NCBI GenBank assembly: GCA_017436675.1
Contig: JAFSCS010000032.1
Span: forward strand, 1-64,000
DNA length: 64,000 nucleotides
Reading direction: 5' to 3'
Source of the DNA: Clostridia bacterium
Lineage (GTDB): Bacteria; Bacillota; Clostridia; Oscillospirales; CAG-382
Shown: positions 42,552-52,155 of the stretch, one piece after another
How positions within the stretch are numbered: position 1 is the stretch's first letter
How the letters are laid out: the number at the start of each line of letters is the position of its first letter
Notes under the pieces: generated by a model
Told to the model about the DNA's origin: nothing
Database searches by the model: none
Seen by the model: the letters and a program-made list of their open reading frames with translations, nothing else
Program-made: the position numbers and the translations under genes

Positions 42552-42986
42552 TTGGATTATACTGTATTTGCAAAAGACCTACTAAAAAGAAAATTGACTC
42601 TTGAAAGCGCATATGAAGCGATGTCGGAGGAGCTATGTGAGCTCGAGGCAGAGAAGACCTCAACGAGATCGAATAAGGAACTCAATATCTCCGCAAAAGG
42701 AACGAATGGCTCAGAGGATAAATTGATTAATTTGATTTATCGAATAGATGATGTAAAATTCCGCCGCGGAGTAGTCGAGCGTGACCTGAAGCTCATCAAC
42801 AGAGGAATGAGCGTGCTCACTGACTATGAAAAAGCAATAATAAACGGTTTCTTCATCACCGAAACGAAATATGCGGCAGATAAGCTGATGGAAAAATTCT
42901 ATAAAGAGCGAACGATGATATATAACGATCGCTCGAAAGCACTCGAAAAATTCACTCGTGCCATCTATGGCATGCTTGCTATATAA
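42552..42986 (+). CDS. small unrecognised protein with C-terminal helix-turn-helix-like region
   Basis: A 144-residue protein. The first 60 residues are helical and charged (LTLESAYEAMSEELCELEAEK). The last 60 (LTDYEKAIINGFFITETKYAADKLMEKFYKERTMIYNDRSKALEKF) recall the sigma region 4-like helix-turn-helix of small phage-type regulators. TTG start with AAGGAACG. No phage genes are nearby. It could be a stray regulator of mobile origin. I do not assign a name. Confidence 0.55.
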   Translation: MDYTVFAKDLLKRKLTLESAYEAMSEELCELEAEKTSTRSNKELNISAKGTNGSEDKLINLIYRIDDVKFRRGVVERDLKLINRGMSVLTDYEKAIINGFFITETKYAADKLMEKFYKERTMIYNDRSKALEKFTRAIYGMLAI

Positions 42987-42992
42987 AAATAA

Positions 42993-43023
42993 GAAAGCAT
43001 CTTGGATAACCCAAGATGCTTTT
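42993..43023. terminator. bidirectional terminator
   Basis: The stem AAGCATCTTGG/CCAAGATGCTT with A- and T-rich flanks separates convergent genes. Confidence 0.85.
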
Positions 43024-43026
43024 AAA

Positions 43027-44985
43027 CTATCTCTTCTTCGACTTGCCAATAGGCTTTGCCTTTTGCTTGGTATTTGCTTGAGGCTTCGCCGCCTTTGATG
43101 AGACTGACTTCTGCTTTTTCTCATAGCCTTTGGCATATCCGCCCTTCGCCCTGTTTCCGTAATATATCGGACGAATAAGACATTCAGGACCGTTACCGAT
43201 AAGATCCTCGCGCCCGAGCTTCTTGAGTGCCTTCTCAACAAGCTCCCTGTTTTTCGGATCGCCGTATTGTAAAAGTGCCCTCTGCATCAGCTTTTCCTCG
43301 TAATCACGCGGAACGTATACCTTCTTCTTCGTGAACGGATCATACCCCGTATAAAACATCGTTGTCGATGCAGTTGCGGGCGTCGGATAAAAGTCCTGTA
43401 CCTGCTCGGGATGAAGCCCCTCTTTTTTGAGATATAACGCCAATTCGAGCGCATCCTTCAAAGTCGAGCCGGGATGTGATGACATAAGATACGGAACAAG
43501 ATATTGCTCCAAATTTTCTTTTTTGCAAAGTGTATAATACTTCTCGCAAAATGCGTTGTACGTCGCAACGTTCGGCTTGCCCATATACTTGAGTACGTTT
43601 GCCGAAACGTGCTCGGGTGCAACCTTAAGCTGACCGCTGACGTGATGCTTAACAAGCTCGCGGAAAAACTCGTCGTTCTTGTCCGCCATAAGATAGTCGA
43701 ACCGAATACCCGAGCGAATAAATACCTTTTTAATTCCGTCAACAGCCCTGACCTTGCGAAGAAGCTCAACGTATTCGCTGTGATCGGCAATAAGGTTCTT
43801 GCAGGGTGTAGGTGAAAGACATCTTCTGTTCGTACAAACACCGCGCTTTCCGTCGCGAACGTCTCTGCAAGCGGAATAACGGAAATTTGCCGTCGGACCG
43901 CCAACGTCGTGAATGTACCCCTTGAATCCCTTCAGCGTAGTCAAAAGCTTCGCTTCCTTGACGACAGACTCAATGCTCCTGCTCGTCACACATCGCCCTT
44001 GATGGTATGCGAGCGCACAAAAGGCACAAGCACCAAAGCAGCCTCTGTTGTGCGTGATCGAGAATTCGACCTCGCTGATCGCAGGTACACCGCCGACAGA
44101 GTCATAAATAGGATGCCACCTTCTCGTGAAGGAAAGCTCATATACAGCATCCAGCTCCTCGCGGCTCAGCGGCGGCTGAGGCGGGTTTTGAACGACTACC
44201 TTGTTGTCGTAAAACTCAATAACAGCCTTTCCGCTGACGTGGTCGGTGTTGTTGTATTGTATCATAAACGCGTCGCGGTATTTTTCCTTGTCCTCCTTCA
44301 GCTCATCATAAGAGAACGTCTCAATATATTCACCCTTCGGTCTGTAATCACTCGGCGCACAAATGCATGTACCGAGCACGTCGCGTATCTTTTTGATCGG
44401 AACACCCTTGTCGAGCAGCTTCGCGATCTGTACGATCGACCTCTCGCCCATACCATAGCTGAGAATGTCAGCCCTTGAGTCGATAAGAATACTTCTCCTG
44501 ACCTTGTCGTCCCAGTAATCATAGTGCGCAAACCGCCTGAGCGATGCCTCAAGACCGCCAATAACGATCGGAACGTCACCGTAAGCCTCGCGAATTCTGT
44601 TGCAGTAAACGATGACAGCTCTGTCAGGACGCTTTCCCATCACACCGCCGGGAGAATAGTAGTCATAATTTCTTCGTTTTTTTGATGCCGTGTAGTGCGC
44701 TACCATCGAGTCGATGTTACCCGCGTTAACGAGAAACGCAAGCCTCGGTCTCGAGAAACGGCAAACACCCATCCCGCTTCCGTCCTTGAAGCCTTCTTTG
44801 TATTCGGGTTGCGGAATAACGGCAACGCTGAACCCCGCCGCCTCAAGACAACGACCGATAATGGCAGTCCCGAACGACGGATGGTCAACGTAAGCGTCAC
44901 CCGTAACGATTATAAAATCAACTTCCTTACCACCGAGCTCCTCGGGAGTAACGGGAAGCGGTTTTTTTTCAAATGTATCTGCCAT
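43027..44985 (-). CDS. YgiQ-family radical SAM protein
   Basis: A 652-residue protein of the YgiQ (UPF0313) family. The N-terminal B12-binding-like region contains [15 protein letters not shown], and the radical SAM cluster motif is in [16 protein letters not shown] near residue 320. Later Cys ([12 protein letters not shown]) fit the family's extra conserved Cys. The last 40 residues are a Lys-rich tail. Function is unknown across the family despite wide conservation. It is single-gene, ends at the bidirectional terminator, and has no clear consensus promoter. Confidence 0.9.
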   Translation of the reverse strand: MADTFEKKPLPVTPEELGGKEVDFIIVTGDAYVDHPSFGTAIIGRCLEAAGFSVAVIPQPEYKEGFKDGSGMGVCRFSRPRLAFLVNAGNIDSMVAHYTASKKRRNYDYYSPGGVMGKRPDRAVIVYCNRIREAYGDVPIVIGGLEASLRRFAHYDYWDDKVRRSILIDSRADILSYGMGERSIVQIAKLLDKGVPIKKIRDVLGTCICAPSDYRPKGEYIETFSYDELKEDKEKYRDAFMIQYNNTDHVSGKAVIEFYDNKVVVQNPPQPPLSREELDAVYELSFTRRWHPIYDSVGGVPAISEVEFSITHNRGCFGACAFCALAYHQGRCVTSRSIESVVKEAKLLTTLKGFKGYIHDVGGPTANFRYSACRDVRDGKRGVCTNRRCLSPTPCKNLIADHSEYVELLRKVRAVDGIKKVFIRSGIRFDYLMADKNDEFFRELVKHHVSGQLKVAPEHVSANVLKYMGKPNVATYNAFCEKYYTLCKKENLEQYLVPYLMSSHPGSTLKDALELALYLKKEGLHPEQVQDFYPTPATASTTMFYTGYDPFTKKKVYVPRDYEEKLMQRALLQYGDPKNRELVEKALKKLGREDLIGNGPECLIRPIYYGNRAKGGYAKGYEKKQKSVSSKAAKPQANTKQKAKPIGKSKKR

Positions 44986-45055
44986 ATCAAAACCTCGTCA
45001 TCATAAACTAAAAGTGATTATACAATAAACCACTCCGAAAAGTCAATCAAAAAAT

Positions 45056-47083
45056 CTAAAACTCAAACCATTTCAGCGAAAGCGGCTCAAATCTCACCGT
45101 CACCTTACCGTTTTTGAAACGAAACTCGCCATAAACACCGTCGGGAACATCAGCGCGGATCGTCGCGTTGCCGCCCTTCGTCGAAGCGTTAACAAAAAGT
45201 GCCAAACGCCCTCCGTCCGCCTTTTTGCGAATACATCCCATGACCGCACACTCGTCAACGATGCCGTGAATAGCTTGATTGCATTTCTCCGTGCGAAGCC
45301 TCGGGATCCTCGTCTCGATCGTCGGCGGACGTAAATGCTCCGTGCCAACGATAAAATAATCCAAAAGCTCGTCGCGAACGCGAACACAGTTAACGTAAAA
45401 ATCTCTGTATTTAAGCGACATAAAGTATTTCGGACCTATCCATCCGAGCTGCTCGCCATATACTAAGCTCTGCGCGATAAATATCCGCATACCTGTGAAG
45501 TCCTCGTCCTTGTCCGATTGATAAGCACGACCGAACAACGTAATGTGCTTCGAGTAAACAACGGGGAACGCAGGCACCTGCTCGTTTCTGATCCAAAGCC
45601 AAGATAAATAACCGCCCATGTGCGAAATAAACGGGTCAGCAGTACATTCCGTCGTCAACATAGCATCCTCGGGAAGCTTCAAATATACCTTGTCGAGCAG
45701 CGCACGATACGACCTGCACCACCAATCACCACCGCCTACCGCGTGCGGATGCGTCTCGTCACAGCAAGCATACGGCTGTGCAGCGGCGATCTGATCCATA
45801 TAAACTCCGTCGAAGCCTTCGTCATTGATAAGTCGACCGACAGTATACGCCATCTTGTCCTGCCAAAGCGACGTTGACGGACACATTATCGAAAGACATA
45901 CCTTGCTTCCGTCCTCCTCCTTCGAGGAGTACGTTTCGGTGAAGCAGACCCCGTGCCTGTCCTTCGTCGTAAACGGCTTCGCAACAGATGTAAATTGATG
46001 ATCCTCAGCCCCCTTGTCTCGCGTATCCCAAAGCCGTCCGTTGATGTATGGCATCACCTTGAAGCCCGCCTTATGAAGCTTTTCTACCCCCTCCTTCGCG
46101 TGCTGACGAACGGGGAAGTAGTGAGGATAATCGTTGTCAAAAGGTGCACTGTGCCATAAATATAAATGTATCGGACTCTTTTGAGCTTCAAGCCCAAGCG
46201 TTTTCGTCGCCTCGATTATGTCGTCGGCGAACGAAGCGTCTTCACCAATGTGAACGAGCCACCAATGCGGCGCCTTCAAGAACCACTCGGGCTCTTTTCT
46301 CGACGATTTGAGAAACTCCGCGTTAGCTTCCGCCCATCCTCTGTAAATAATAGCTGCATCATACCAGTCACCGTCAAAAAGCCTCCAAACGCACCTTCCA
46401 AAAAGCGTCTGTGAGTTGCAGCCCTTGTTGATGCCGCAAAGCGTCTGCCTCGCAACCATCAGCATATGCTCCTCGCCCGCGTTCTTCTTGATCGAAAATC
46501 GCTTGTAAGCAGGTGCAGGATCGTGAATGCCGTAATATATACCTCTTTTCGTGCGTTCGTTGTAAAACGCCATATATTGCATCGAGATCCCATACGACGG
46601 ATAGTTCTGCCCGTTGTGAATATCTCTCTCTTTTTCGGTAGTGTATACCTCGCCCGATCCATATGGATAGAAGATGCGAACGTCCTTCCCCGTGTCGAAC
46701 GTCAAAACGGGATGGTCGAGCGAAATAATGGTGTATTCCTCGTTCACCGAGCTGAGCTGTGTCTGCCATTCAATAGAGCTTCCGACACAAACGGCAGTCA
46801 ACGTGACCGTGACGCCGGGGATGACCTTGTTCCCCGAAAGAACGATAACAGCCCCCTCGTCCGTCTTGAGCGTGGAAACCGAGCTCCACCCCTTGTCCGA
46901 GCTGACAATTACCTTTTCGGAGTCGGAAAGCCGTTCTCCCATAAACGTAAATATAGCACCGTCCGCAGAAAGAAGCCTCTTTCCCTTCGCCTTGTCTCGT
47001 AAGGAATGAAGCGAAATACCCTCGCTCGTCTTCAAAAAGCTGACCGTCAGCTCACCCGCCGAAAACCTGAAAATACCATTCAT
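45056..47083 (-). CDS. DUF6259-type TIM-barrel protein, probable glycoside hydrolase
   Basis: A 675-residue protein with no signal peptide. An N-terminal beta-sandwich of about 220 residues precedes a TIM barrel containing PHWWLVHIGED, VMPYINGRLWDTRD and EGFDGVYMDQIAA, the last with an Asp in the usual nucleophile place of clan D-like enzymes. A C-terminal beta domain follows. The similarity is to proteins annotated DUF6259. The start at 47083 has GAAGGAG nine bases before. The long leader upstream carries a terminator hairpin. The substrate is probably a plant or mucin glycan. Confidence 0.65.
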   Translation of the reverse strand: MNGIFRFSAGELTVSFLKTSEGISLHSLRDKAKGKRLLSADGAIFTFMGERLSDSEKVIVSSDKGWSSVSTLKTDEGAVIVLSGNKVIPGVTVTLTAVCVGSSIEWQTQLSSVNEEYTIISLDHPVLTFDTGKDVRIFYPYGSGEVYTTEKERDIHNGQNYPSYGISMQYMAFYNERTKRGIYYGIHDPAPAYKRFSIKKNAGEEHMLMVARQTLCGINKGCNSQTLFGRCVWRLFDGDWYDAAIIYRGWAEANAEFLKSSRKEPEWFLKAPHWWLVHIGEDASFADDIIEATKTLGLEAQKSPIHLYLWHSAPFDNDYPHYFPVRQHAKEGVEKLHKAGFKVMPYINGRLWDTRDKGAEDHQFTSVAKPFTTKDRHGVCFTETYSSKEEDGSKVCLSIMCPSTSLWQDKMAYTVGRLINDEGFDGVYMDQIAAAQPYACCDETHPHAVGGGDWWCRSYRALLDKVYLKLPEDAMLTTECTADPFISHMGGYLSWLWIRNEQVPAFPVVYSKHITLFGRAYQSDKDEDFTGMRIFIAQSLVYGEQLGWIGPKYFMSLKYRDFYVNCVRVRDELLDYFIVGTEHLRPPTIETRIPRLRTEKCNQAIHGIVDECAVMGCIRKKADGGRLALFVNASTKGGNATIRADVPDGVYGEFRFKNGKVTVRFEPLSLKWFEF

Positions 47084-47101
47084 AATATAATTCTCCTTCA
47101 A

Positions 47102-47139
47102 CAAAAAAAGCACAAACCTCCCCCAAAGAAGTTCGTGCT
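47102..47139 (-). terminator. terminator in the leader of the DUF6259 gene (attenuator candidate)
   Basis: On the minus strand AGCACGAAC pairs with GTTTGTGCT (one G-U) and is followed by TTTTTTG. It lies between the promoter at 47206-47234 and the start codon at 47083, so read-through control is likely. The 65-nt leader before it matches no riboswitch I know. Confidence 0.6.
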
Positions 47140-47205
47140 AAATAATAAATTTATAAACCGAATACAAAATCTCCATATTTGCCACCACGACAAAAGTTTT
47201 TCTTT

Positions 47206-47234
47206 ATTATACAATATCCACCACCCATTGTCAA
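47206..47234 (-). promoter_or_regulatory. sigma-A promoter of the DUF6259 gene
   Basis: On the minus strand: TTGACA, 17 bp, TATAAT. Confidence 0.82.
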
Positions 47235-47239
47235 TAAAA

Positions 47240-47390
47240 ATTCTCCATAAGCGCGAACAATAAAATAAAAAACCGCAAGGGTAGTGATATTCACGTTTTC
47301 AATATCTAACGCTCCCAATGACCCGTACCTCGCTTTCTTTTTCTTATAATATATGTTTAATTGTCAATGCCTTTTAAAAAGAAATAATCA
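47240..47390. other. intergenic DNA between divergent carbohydrate genes
   Basis: There is no open frame. The stretch holds a possible stem pairing GGGTAGTGATATT with the far AATATC...ACCC side (about 47278-47332) and a T-rich flank on the minus strand. This may be a small structured RNA or just chance pairing. Confidence 0.3.
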
Positions 47391-47419
47391 TTGACAATAA
47401 TATGGCGATATGTTAAAAT
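47391..47419 (+). promoter_or_regulatory. sigma-A promoter of the discoidin-DUF4855 lipoprotein
   Basis: TTGACA, 17-bp spacer, TAAAAT. Confidence 0.85.
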
Positions 47420-47456
47420 AAACTATCTTTATAATTATATTAAAGGAGATCAGAAA

Positions 47457-50400
47457 ATGAGAAAATTATCCTTGCTTTTGGCATTGATAACGCTTCTCTC
47501 CGTTTTCCTCGCCGCGTGTGATAATACACCCGCCGACGTTTCGGGCGCAGCTTCCGACGTTAATTCGGAAACATCGAGCAAAAACGAAACGTCAAGCGAA
47601 GAATCAAAGGAAGAAGAAGTAAAAGATCCTGTCCGTGAAGATGCCCAAAAGACCGTTATCTCCAACGGCGCATCATATACGAAATCCGAACAAGCGGGAG
47701 AAGCATATCCCGACTCCTACGGCACCGAGCTCACCGACGGAATACGTTGTATGTCGAATAGCTATAGCGACGAAGCAACGAGCGGATATACTATCAACGG
47801 TAAGACGTTGAACGTGATCGTCGACCTCGGCTACGTTGAAGCGAAGCTCCATTCCTTCAAGGTGTCGTATCTCTCGACAACACAAGCGGGTATCAACGCC
47901 CCGTCAAGACTCATCGTCGCCGTTTCTAAAAACGGTAAAAATTGGACGACAGTCGGAACGATGCAAAAGCCCACCTTCGAGGAGGGAACGATGCAGGAAG
48001 CAACTCTCGACCTCGAAAATTACGAAGCAGCAAGATATGTAAAGTTTATGATATCAGGCTCGTCCGCTTGGGTGTTCCTCGATGAAGTCCAAGTCATCGC
48101 AGACGTCGAAAAGACCGATACGGGAAAAGCATATCAAGATGCAATAAATGAAGCATACCTTTCTCTCGGAACGATCAACGCACCTCAAACAGGCGTAAAG
48201 ATCGACCGTGACCTTGTGAAGACACTCATCTCTGCTGGAAAAGGCTACAAAATTGTCGGCGAAACGTCGAAAACCTTCCCCGATAACGGAAAAATGCTCA
48301 CCGACGGTAACCTCAGCGGCTACTACGAGGGCGGCACTTGGGTAGGCTTCAACACCGATAAGGACGTATTGGTAACGATCGACCTTGGAACAAAGGTCAG
48401 CGATATCTCGTCCGTTGAAGCGGCATTCTATACAAACACCTCCGTTGGTCAATACCTTCCCGTTGCGGTAAAGGTCGTTGCGATCTCCGATAAAGATGAG
48501 CGCACCGATCTTGGAATCGTCTATGCAAGCTCGACAAGAGTCAGCGGAAACTATACCTTCGCGCTTCAATTTGAAGAAGCAGTCAGTGCAAAGAAGATCG
48601 AATTTACCTTCATCGCGACCGATAGCACCGTCTTCCTCGTGGAAGAGCTCGCTGTCTATGCATACCGCGAGGCAGAGTCTGTAGAAACACTCTACCCGAT
48701 GGTCAGCATCGATTCAGGCGCAACACCTTGGGATAAATCAAGCGAAGGCTATAACGATCATCTCAACCTCATCCTCGGAAAAACACAACAGATCGTCGTT
48801 GGTCAAGAGCCCGACTCATCAGTATATAAGGATAATACTCCGATAACGTCAAAGCTTATGACAGACGGAAAATTCGCAACGACAACGAATATCCATAACG
48901 GCTTTTTCTTCAAATTCTGTCGCGGCGGCTCACGTCTTGTCATCTATGACCTTGAGCACATCAGCGCGGTTGATAAATTCACCGCAAGCTTCACCCACCA
49001 AAGCGATTGGGCAGTGCTCTCACCGTCAAACGTGACAGTCCTCGTTTCACCCGATGGCGAAAAATGGTATGAAGCGGGTAGCTTTGCAGTAACCGGAAAC
49101 GCCGATCCATCGATCTATAAAGGCTCGCTCACCCTCGTTAAAGCAGTAAAAGCAAAATACGTTGCCTTCTCCTTCGCTGTAAATACATGGGTAGGCTGTG
49201 ACGAGCTTGAGGTATACGGAAAGAAGAATTCCTCGGGAGCGGAAGATCCCAAAAAGCTCGATATGAAATCCGTCAACCTCTTCGCAAATAAACGTAAAGA
49301 GCCCTCCGATGACCTTCTCGGCGGCTCGAAGGACCTCTGCTTGCTCTACCACGGCACAACCGCAAGCTATAGCGTTGAGGACCTCATCCCATATCTCGCA
49401 TACCTTGACAGAAACGGCGAGATGAAGGACACAATGTTCGACAGCTTCCTCTTCTTGATGACAGGCGCGTTCCCGAGCGGTGCGAAGCCCTATGACGACG
49501 GAAAGCTTTCCGATTGGAAATGGGTTATCGACGACCTCTTCGTAAAAGGTGAAAACCTCCTCGCACTCGAGGAAGCGGCAGGAAAAGTCAAGAATGAGCT
49601 CGGACTTGACAGCGATTATAAATATAAAGTAACGATGTCGATCTACTACCCGTCCGTTAAGCATACAAACTTCGGCGATATCGACGGTGACGGCAAAAAC
49701 GAAAACTTCTCGCTCCTTGCCGACAGAATAAAGGGTGTAGAAACGTATATCGATATGTTTGAGAAGAAATTCAACGAAGCAGGCTTTAAAAACATCGAGC
49801 TCGTCGGCTACTATTGGTACCACGAGGCGATCAATTCGGGCGATACCGAAAGTATGGACCTCCTTAATGCGACATCTGAGAAGGTGCACGAGGTCGGAAA
49901 AGATTTCTTCTGGATACCCTACTTCCAATCCAACGGCTATGAATCTTGGGATAAATACGGCTTCGACGTCGCTTGTATGCAGCCCAACTACGTGTTCAAG
50001 CTCCAAACCCCCTATTCCAATATCCCGATCTGCGCCGACCTCACGAAGCTCTACGGTATGGGCGTCGAAATGGAGATCTGCGGCGACTCGCTCGTTGATA
50101 AAAGATTCTTCAAAAAATATATGGAATATATCGAGGGCGGAATAAAATACGGCTATATGAGCGATTGCGTAATAATGTATTACCAAGAGGTCTATGCATT
50201 CAAAAACGCATGCTACAGTAAGACCGAAATGGGAAGAATGATATATGAATATACCTACGGATTTATTAAGGATTCGTTAAAGGGCTCACCGGATAAGCTC
50301 GAAGCTCAAAAATATGAGACGACAGTCAACACTCCGATCCAAGGAAAGATCGAAACGAACAGCACCTACCTCAACGAGCTGAGAGTTGCGATCTCGCCGA

Positions 50401-50546
50401 AGAACGGAACGGTAACGCTCAACGATGACGGAACGTTCATCTTCTATCCCGAAAAGGATTTCAAGGGTGATGTTACCTTCGCGATCGAATACAGCGAATA
50501 CCTCGGCTTCTCCGAGCCTTGTGAGATCACAGTAACAGTAAAATAA
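47457..50546 (+). CDS. large lipoprotein with discoidin-like domains and DUF4855 domain
   Basis: A 1029-residue predicted lipoprotein (lipobox FLAAC, Cys21) with a Ser/Glu linker to about residue 60. Three F5/8 type C (discoidin-like) carbohydrate-binding domains follow (about 70-220, 245-400, 410-600; each has a TDG and a VxxDLG or YDLEH segment). Then comes a DUF4855-like region (about 610-945), with KDLCLLYHG and YYWYHEAIN, and a C-terminal Ig-like domain. It probably binds or processes glycans at the cell surface. AAAGGAG lies nine bases before the ATG. Transcription ends at the 50551 hairpin. Confidence 0.78.
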   Translation: MRKLSLLLALITLLSVFLAACDNTPADVSGAASDVNSETSSKNETSSEESKEEEVKDPVREDAQKTVISNGASYTKSEQAGEAYPDSYGTELTDGIRCMSNSYSDEATSGYTINGKTLNVIVDLGYVEAKLHSFKVSYLSTTQAGINAPSRLIVAVSKNGKNWTTVGTMQKPTFEEGTMQEATLDLENYEAARYVKFMISGSSAWVFLDEVQVIADVEKTDTGKAYQDAINEAYLSLGTINAPQTGVKIDRDLVKTLISAGKGYKIVGETSKTFPDNGKMLTDGNLSGYYEGGTWVGFNTDKDVLVTIDLGTKVSDISSVEAAFYTNTSVGQYLPVAVKVVAISDKDERTDLGIVYASSTRVSGNYTFALQFEEAVSAKKIEFTFIATDSTVFLVEELAVYAYREAESVETLYPMVSIDSGATPWDKSSEGYNDHLNLILGKTQQIVVGQEPDSSVYKDNTPITSKLMTDGKFATTTNIHNGFFFKFCRGGSRLVIYDLEHISAVDKFTASFTHQSDWAVLSPSNVTVLVSPDGEKWYEAGSFAVTGNADPSIYKGSLTLVKAVKAKYVAFSFAVNTWVGCDELEVYGKKNSSGAEDPKKLDMKSVNLFANKRKEPSDDLLGGSKDLCLLYHGTTASYSVEDLIPYLAYLDRNGEMKDTMFDSFLFLMTGAFPSGAKPYDDGKLSDWKWVIDDLFVKGENLLALEEAAGKVKNELGLDSDYKYKVTMSIYYPSVKHTNFGDIDGDGKNENFSLLADRIKGVETYIDMFEKKFNEAGFKNIELVGYYWYHEAINSGDTESMDLLNATSEKVHEVGKDFFWIPYFQSNGYESWDKYGFDVACMQPNYVFKLQTPYSNIPICADLTKLYGMGVEMEICGDSLVDKRFFKKYMEYIEGGIKYGYMSDCVIMYYQEVYAFKNACYSKTEMGRMIYEYTYGFIKDSLKGSPDKLEAQKYETTVNTPIQGKIETNSTYLNELRVAISPKNGTVTLNDDGTFIFYPEKDFKGDVTFAIEYSEYLGFSEPCEITVTVK

Positions 50547-50550
50547 AACA

Positions 50551-50585
50551 AAAAATTGGCATTCGAATGAATGCCAATTTTTTTA
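50551..50585. terminator. bidirectional terminator
   Basis: The stem AAATTGGCATT/AATGCCAATTT has a 6-nt loop and T-run. It separates the large lipoprotein gene from the convergent uracil permease gene. Confidence 0.88.
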
Positions 50586-50609
50586 TGAAAATTTATCTGC
50601 TAAAATGAA

Positions 50610-51956
50610 TTATTCAGCCTTGTCGTCCTTTTTCTTGGAGTTAAGAATAAGGTTAACGATGATACCGAGAATAAGTGCTGTAGCAATAGACGTGATCTGA
50701 ATAGCACCGAAGTTAAGTGTAAGACCGCCGATACCGGTAACGAGGATCGAGCTTACAACGAAGAGATTCTTTTCTTCGCCGAGGTTTACACCTTGAAGCA
50801 TCTTGAGACCGCTGACAGCGATAAATCCGTAAAGTGCGATACAAATACCGCCGATGATACAAGAGGGAATAGTGTTGATAAATTGAACAAACGGGTTGAA
50901 GAACGCGAGTATCATACACATGATAGCAGCAACGAAAATGGTGATAATGGAAGCGTTACCTGTGATAGCGATACAACCAACGCTTTCGCCGTATGTTGTG
51001 TTCGGGCATCCACCGAAGATAGAACCAACGATAGAACCAACACCGTCACCCATAACAGTTTTGTCAAGACCGGGATCCTTGATAAGATCTCTGTCAATGA
51101 TAGAGCTGAGGTTTTTGTGGTCAGCAATGTGCTCGGCAAGAACAACGAAAGCAACGGGAGCGAAGAGAAGCGCAACGCTTGCAACACCCGAACCGCCGCC
51201 GAGAGGCTCGAAGCCTTGATTGATAGCTTCAACGATCGTGAAGTTGGGAACTCTGAAAATGCTGTCCATAGAGGTCAAAGGTGTGAAATCAACGAGCTTG
51301 AGATAATCGATACCGCAAACGTTTCCGATGACCGTGAAAATAGAAGCAACCGCATATCCGGAAAGGATACCGATGATAAACGGAATGAGCTTTAGCCCTT
51401 TAGAACCCTTAACGGAACAAAGGATAGTTACGATAAATGTGATAATACCGCAAAGAATAGCAACGAGATTGTAATTATCAACGCTGACAGCAGTATTGTT
51501 GAGGTTGTTGATAGCCGAACCGCAAAGCGAAAGACCGATGAGCGCAACCGTCGGACCAATGATAACGGGAGGAAGAAGCTTGTCTACCCAATTAATTCCG
51601 ATAAGCTTGATGATTATCGAAATAATAACGTAAACACCGCCCGCAAAAACAGCACCGAGCATAATTCCAAAGTAACCGAAAACAGCAGCACCTGCCAACG
51701 GCGCGATGAATGCGAATGAGCTACCGAGGAAAACGGGGCTTCTGAATTTGGTGATAAGCAAATAAACGATAGTACCTGCACCTGCACCAAAGAGAGCAGC
51801 AGCTTGGTCCATTACAACAACGTCAGTACCCGAGTTGGCATTGACGAGCAACGGAACGAGAATAGTGGCCGCAATAATAGCGAGCAACTGTTGGAATGCA
51901 AACACGATAAGCGATAAAGGCTTCGGCTTGTCGTGAATGTCATAGATCAATTTCAT
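50610..51956 (-). CDS. uraA: uracil permease (UraA/NCS2 family)
   Basis: A 448-residue carrier with about fourteen helices that imports uracil with protons. NCS2 features include LGSSFAFIAP near residue 77, the TM8 region LFAPVAFVVLAEHIADH with its Glu, and GGCPNTTYGESVG. The leader carries a PyrR-type site and a terminator, favouring uracil over purines as substrate. It complements upp at 11410. AGGAGG stands before the ATG. Confidence 0.9.
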   Translation of the reverse strand: MKLIYDIHDKPKPLSLIVFAFQQLLAIIAATILVPLLVNANSGTDVVVMDQAAALFGAGAGTIVYLLITKFRSPVFLGSSFAFIAPLAGAAVFGYFGIMLGAVFAGGVYVIISIIIKLIGINWVDKLLPPVIIGPTVALIGLSLCGSAINNLNNTAVSVDNYNLVAILCGIITFIVTILCSVKGSKGLKLIPFIIGILSGYAVASIFTVIGNVCGIDYLKLVDFTPLTSMDSIFRVPNFTIVEAINQGFEPLGGGSGVASVALLFAPVAFVVLAEHIADHKNLSSIIDRDLIKDPGLDKTVMGDGVGSIVGSIFGGCPNTTYGESVGCIAITGNASIITIFVAAIMCMILAFFNPFVQFINTIPSCIIGGICIALYGFIAVSGLKMLQGVNLGEEKNLFVVSSILVTGIGGLTLNFGAIQITSIATALILGIIVNLILNSKKKDDKAE

Positions 51957-51996
51957 AAAAATGACCTCCTAAAAAATTTTAAACGTCCCAAATCAC

Positions 51997-52100
51997 AAAA
52001 AAATATTCCGCAAAGCGCGGAATAAAATATGGCAAAAACGAAAAAATATGGTTTGCTCGAATTGCCGATATAACCTTCGCACCTCTGAGACCTTAAATAG
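51997..52100 (-). promoter_or_regulatory. PyrR-type attenuator leader of uraA
   Basis: On the minus strand, TCTCAGAGGTGCGAAGG (about 52070-52092) resembles the PyrR-binding anti-antiterminator loop of pyr genes (CAGAGAGG followed by AAGG). It is followed by a terminator, ATTCCGC/GCGGAAT plus T7 (52023-51997), just before the ribosome binding site. With high UMP, PyrR would stabilise the loop and permit termination. No pyrR gene is in the window. Confidence 0.65.
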
Positions 52101-52128
52101 ATTTTACCATATTTTTTCGTTTTGTCAA
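52101..52128 (-). promoter_or_regulatory. sigma-A promoter of uraA
   Basis: On the minus strand: TTGACA, 16 bp, TAAAAT. Its spacer forms one arm of an 18-bp inverted repeat; the other arm is at 52035-52052. Confidence 0.75.
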
Positions 52129-52155
52129 CAAAATATTGCAAAATAATAATAATTT

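Noticed and set aside
49047-50186. 379-codon minus-strand frame inside the large lipoprotein gene
   Set aside because: Antisense to a gene with promoter, lipobox and recognisable domains; no independent signals.
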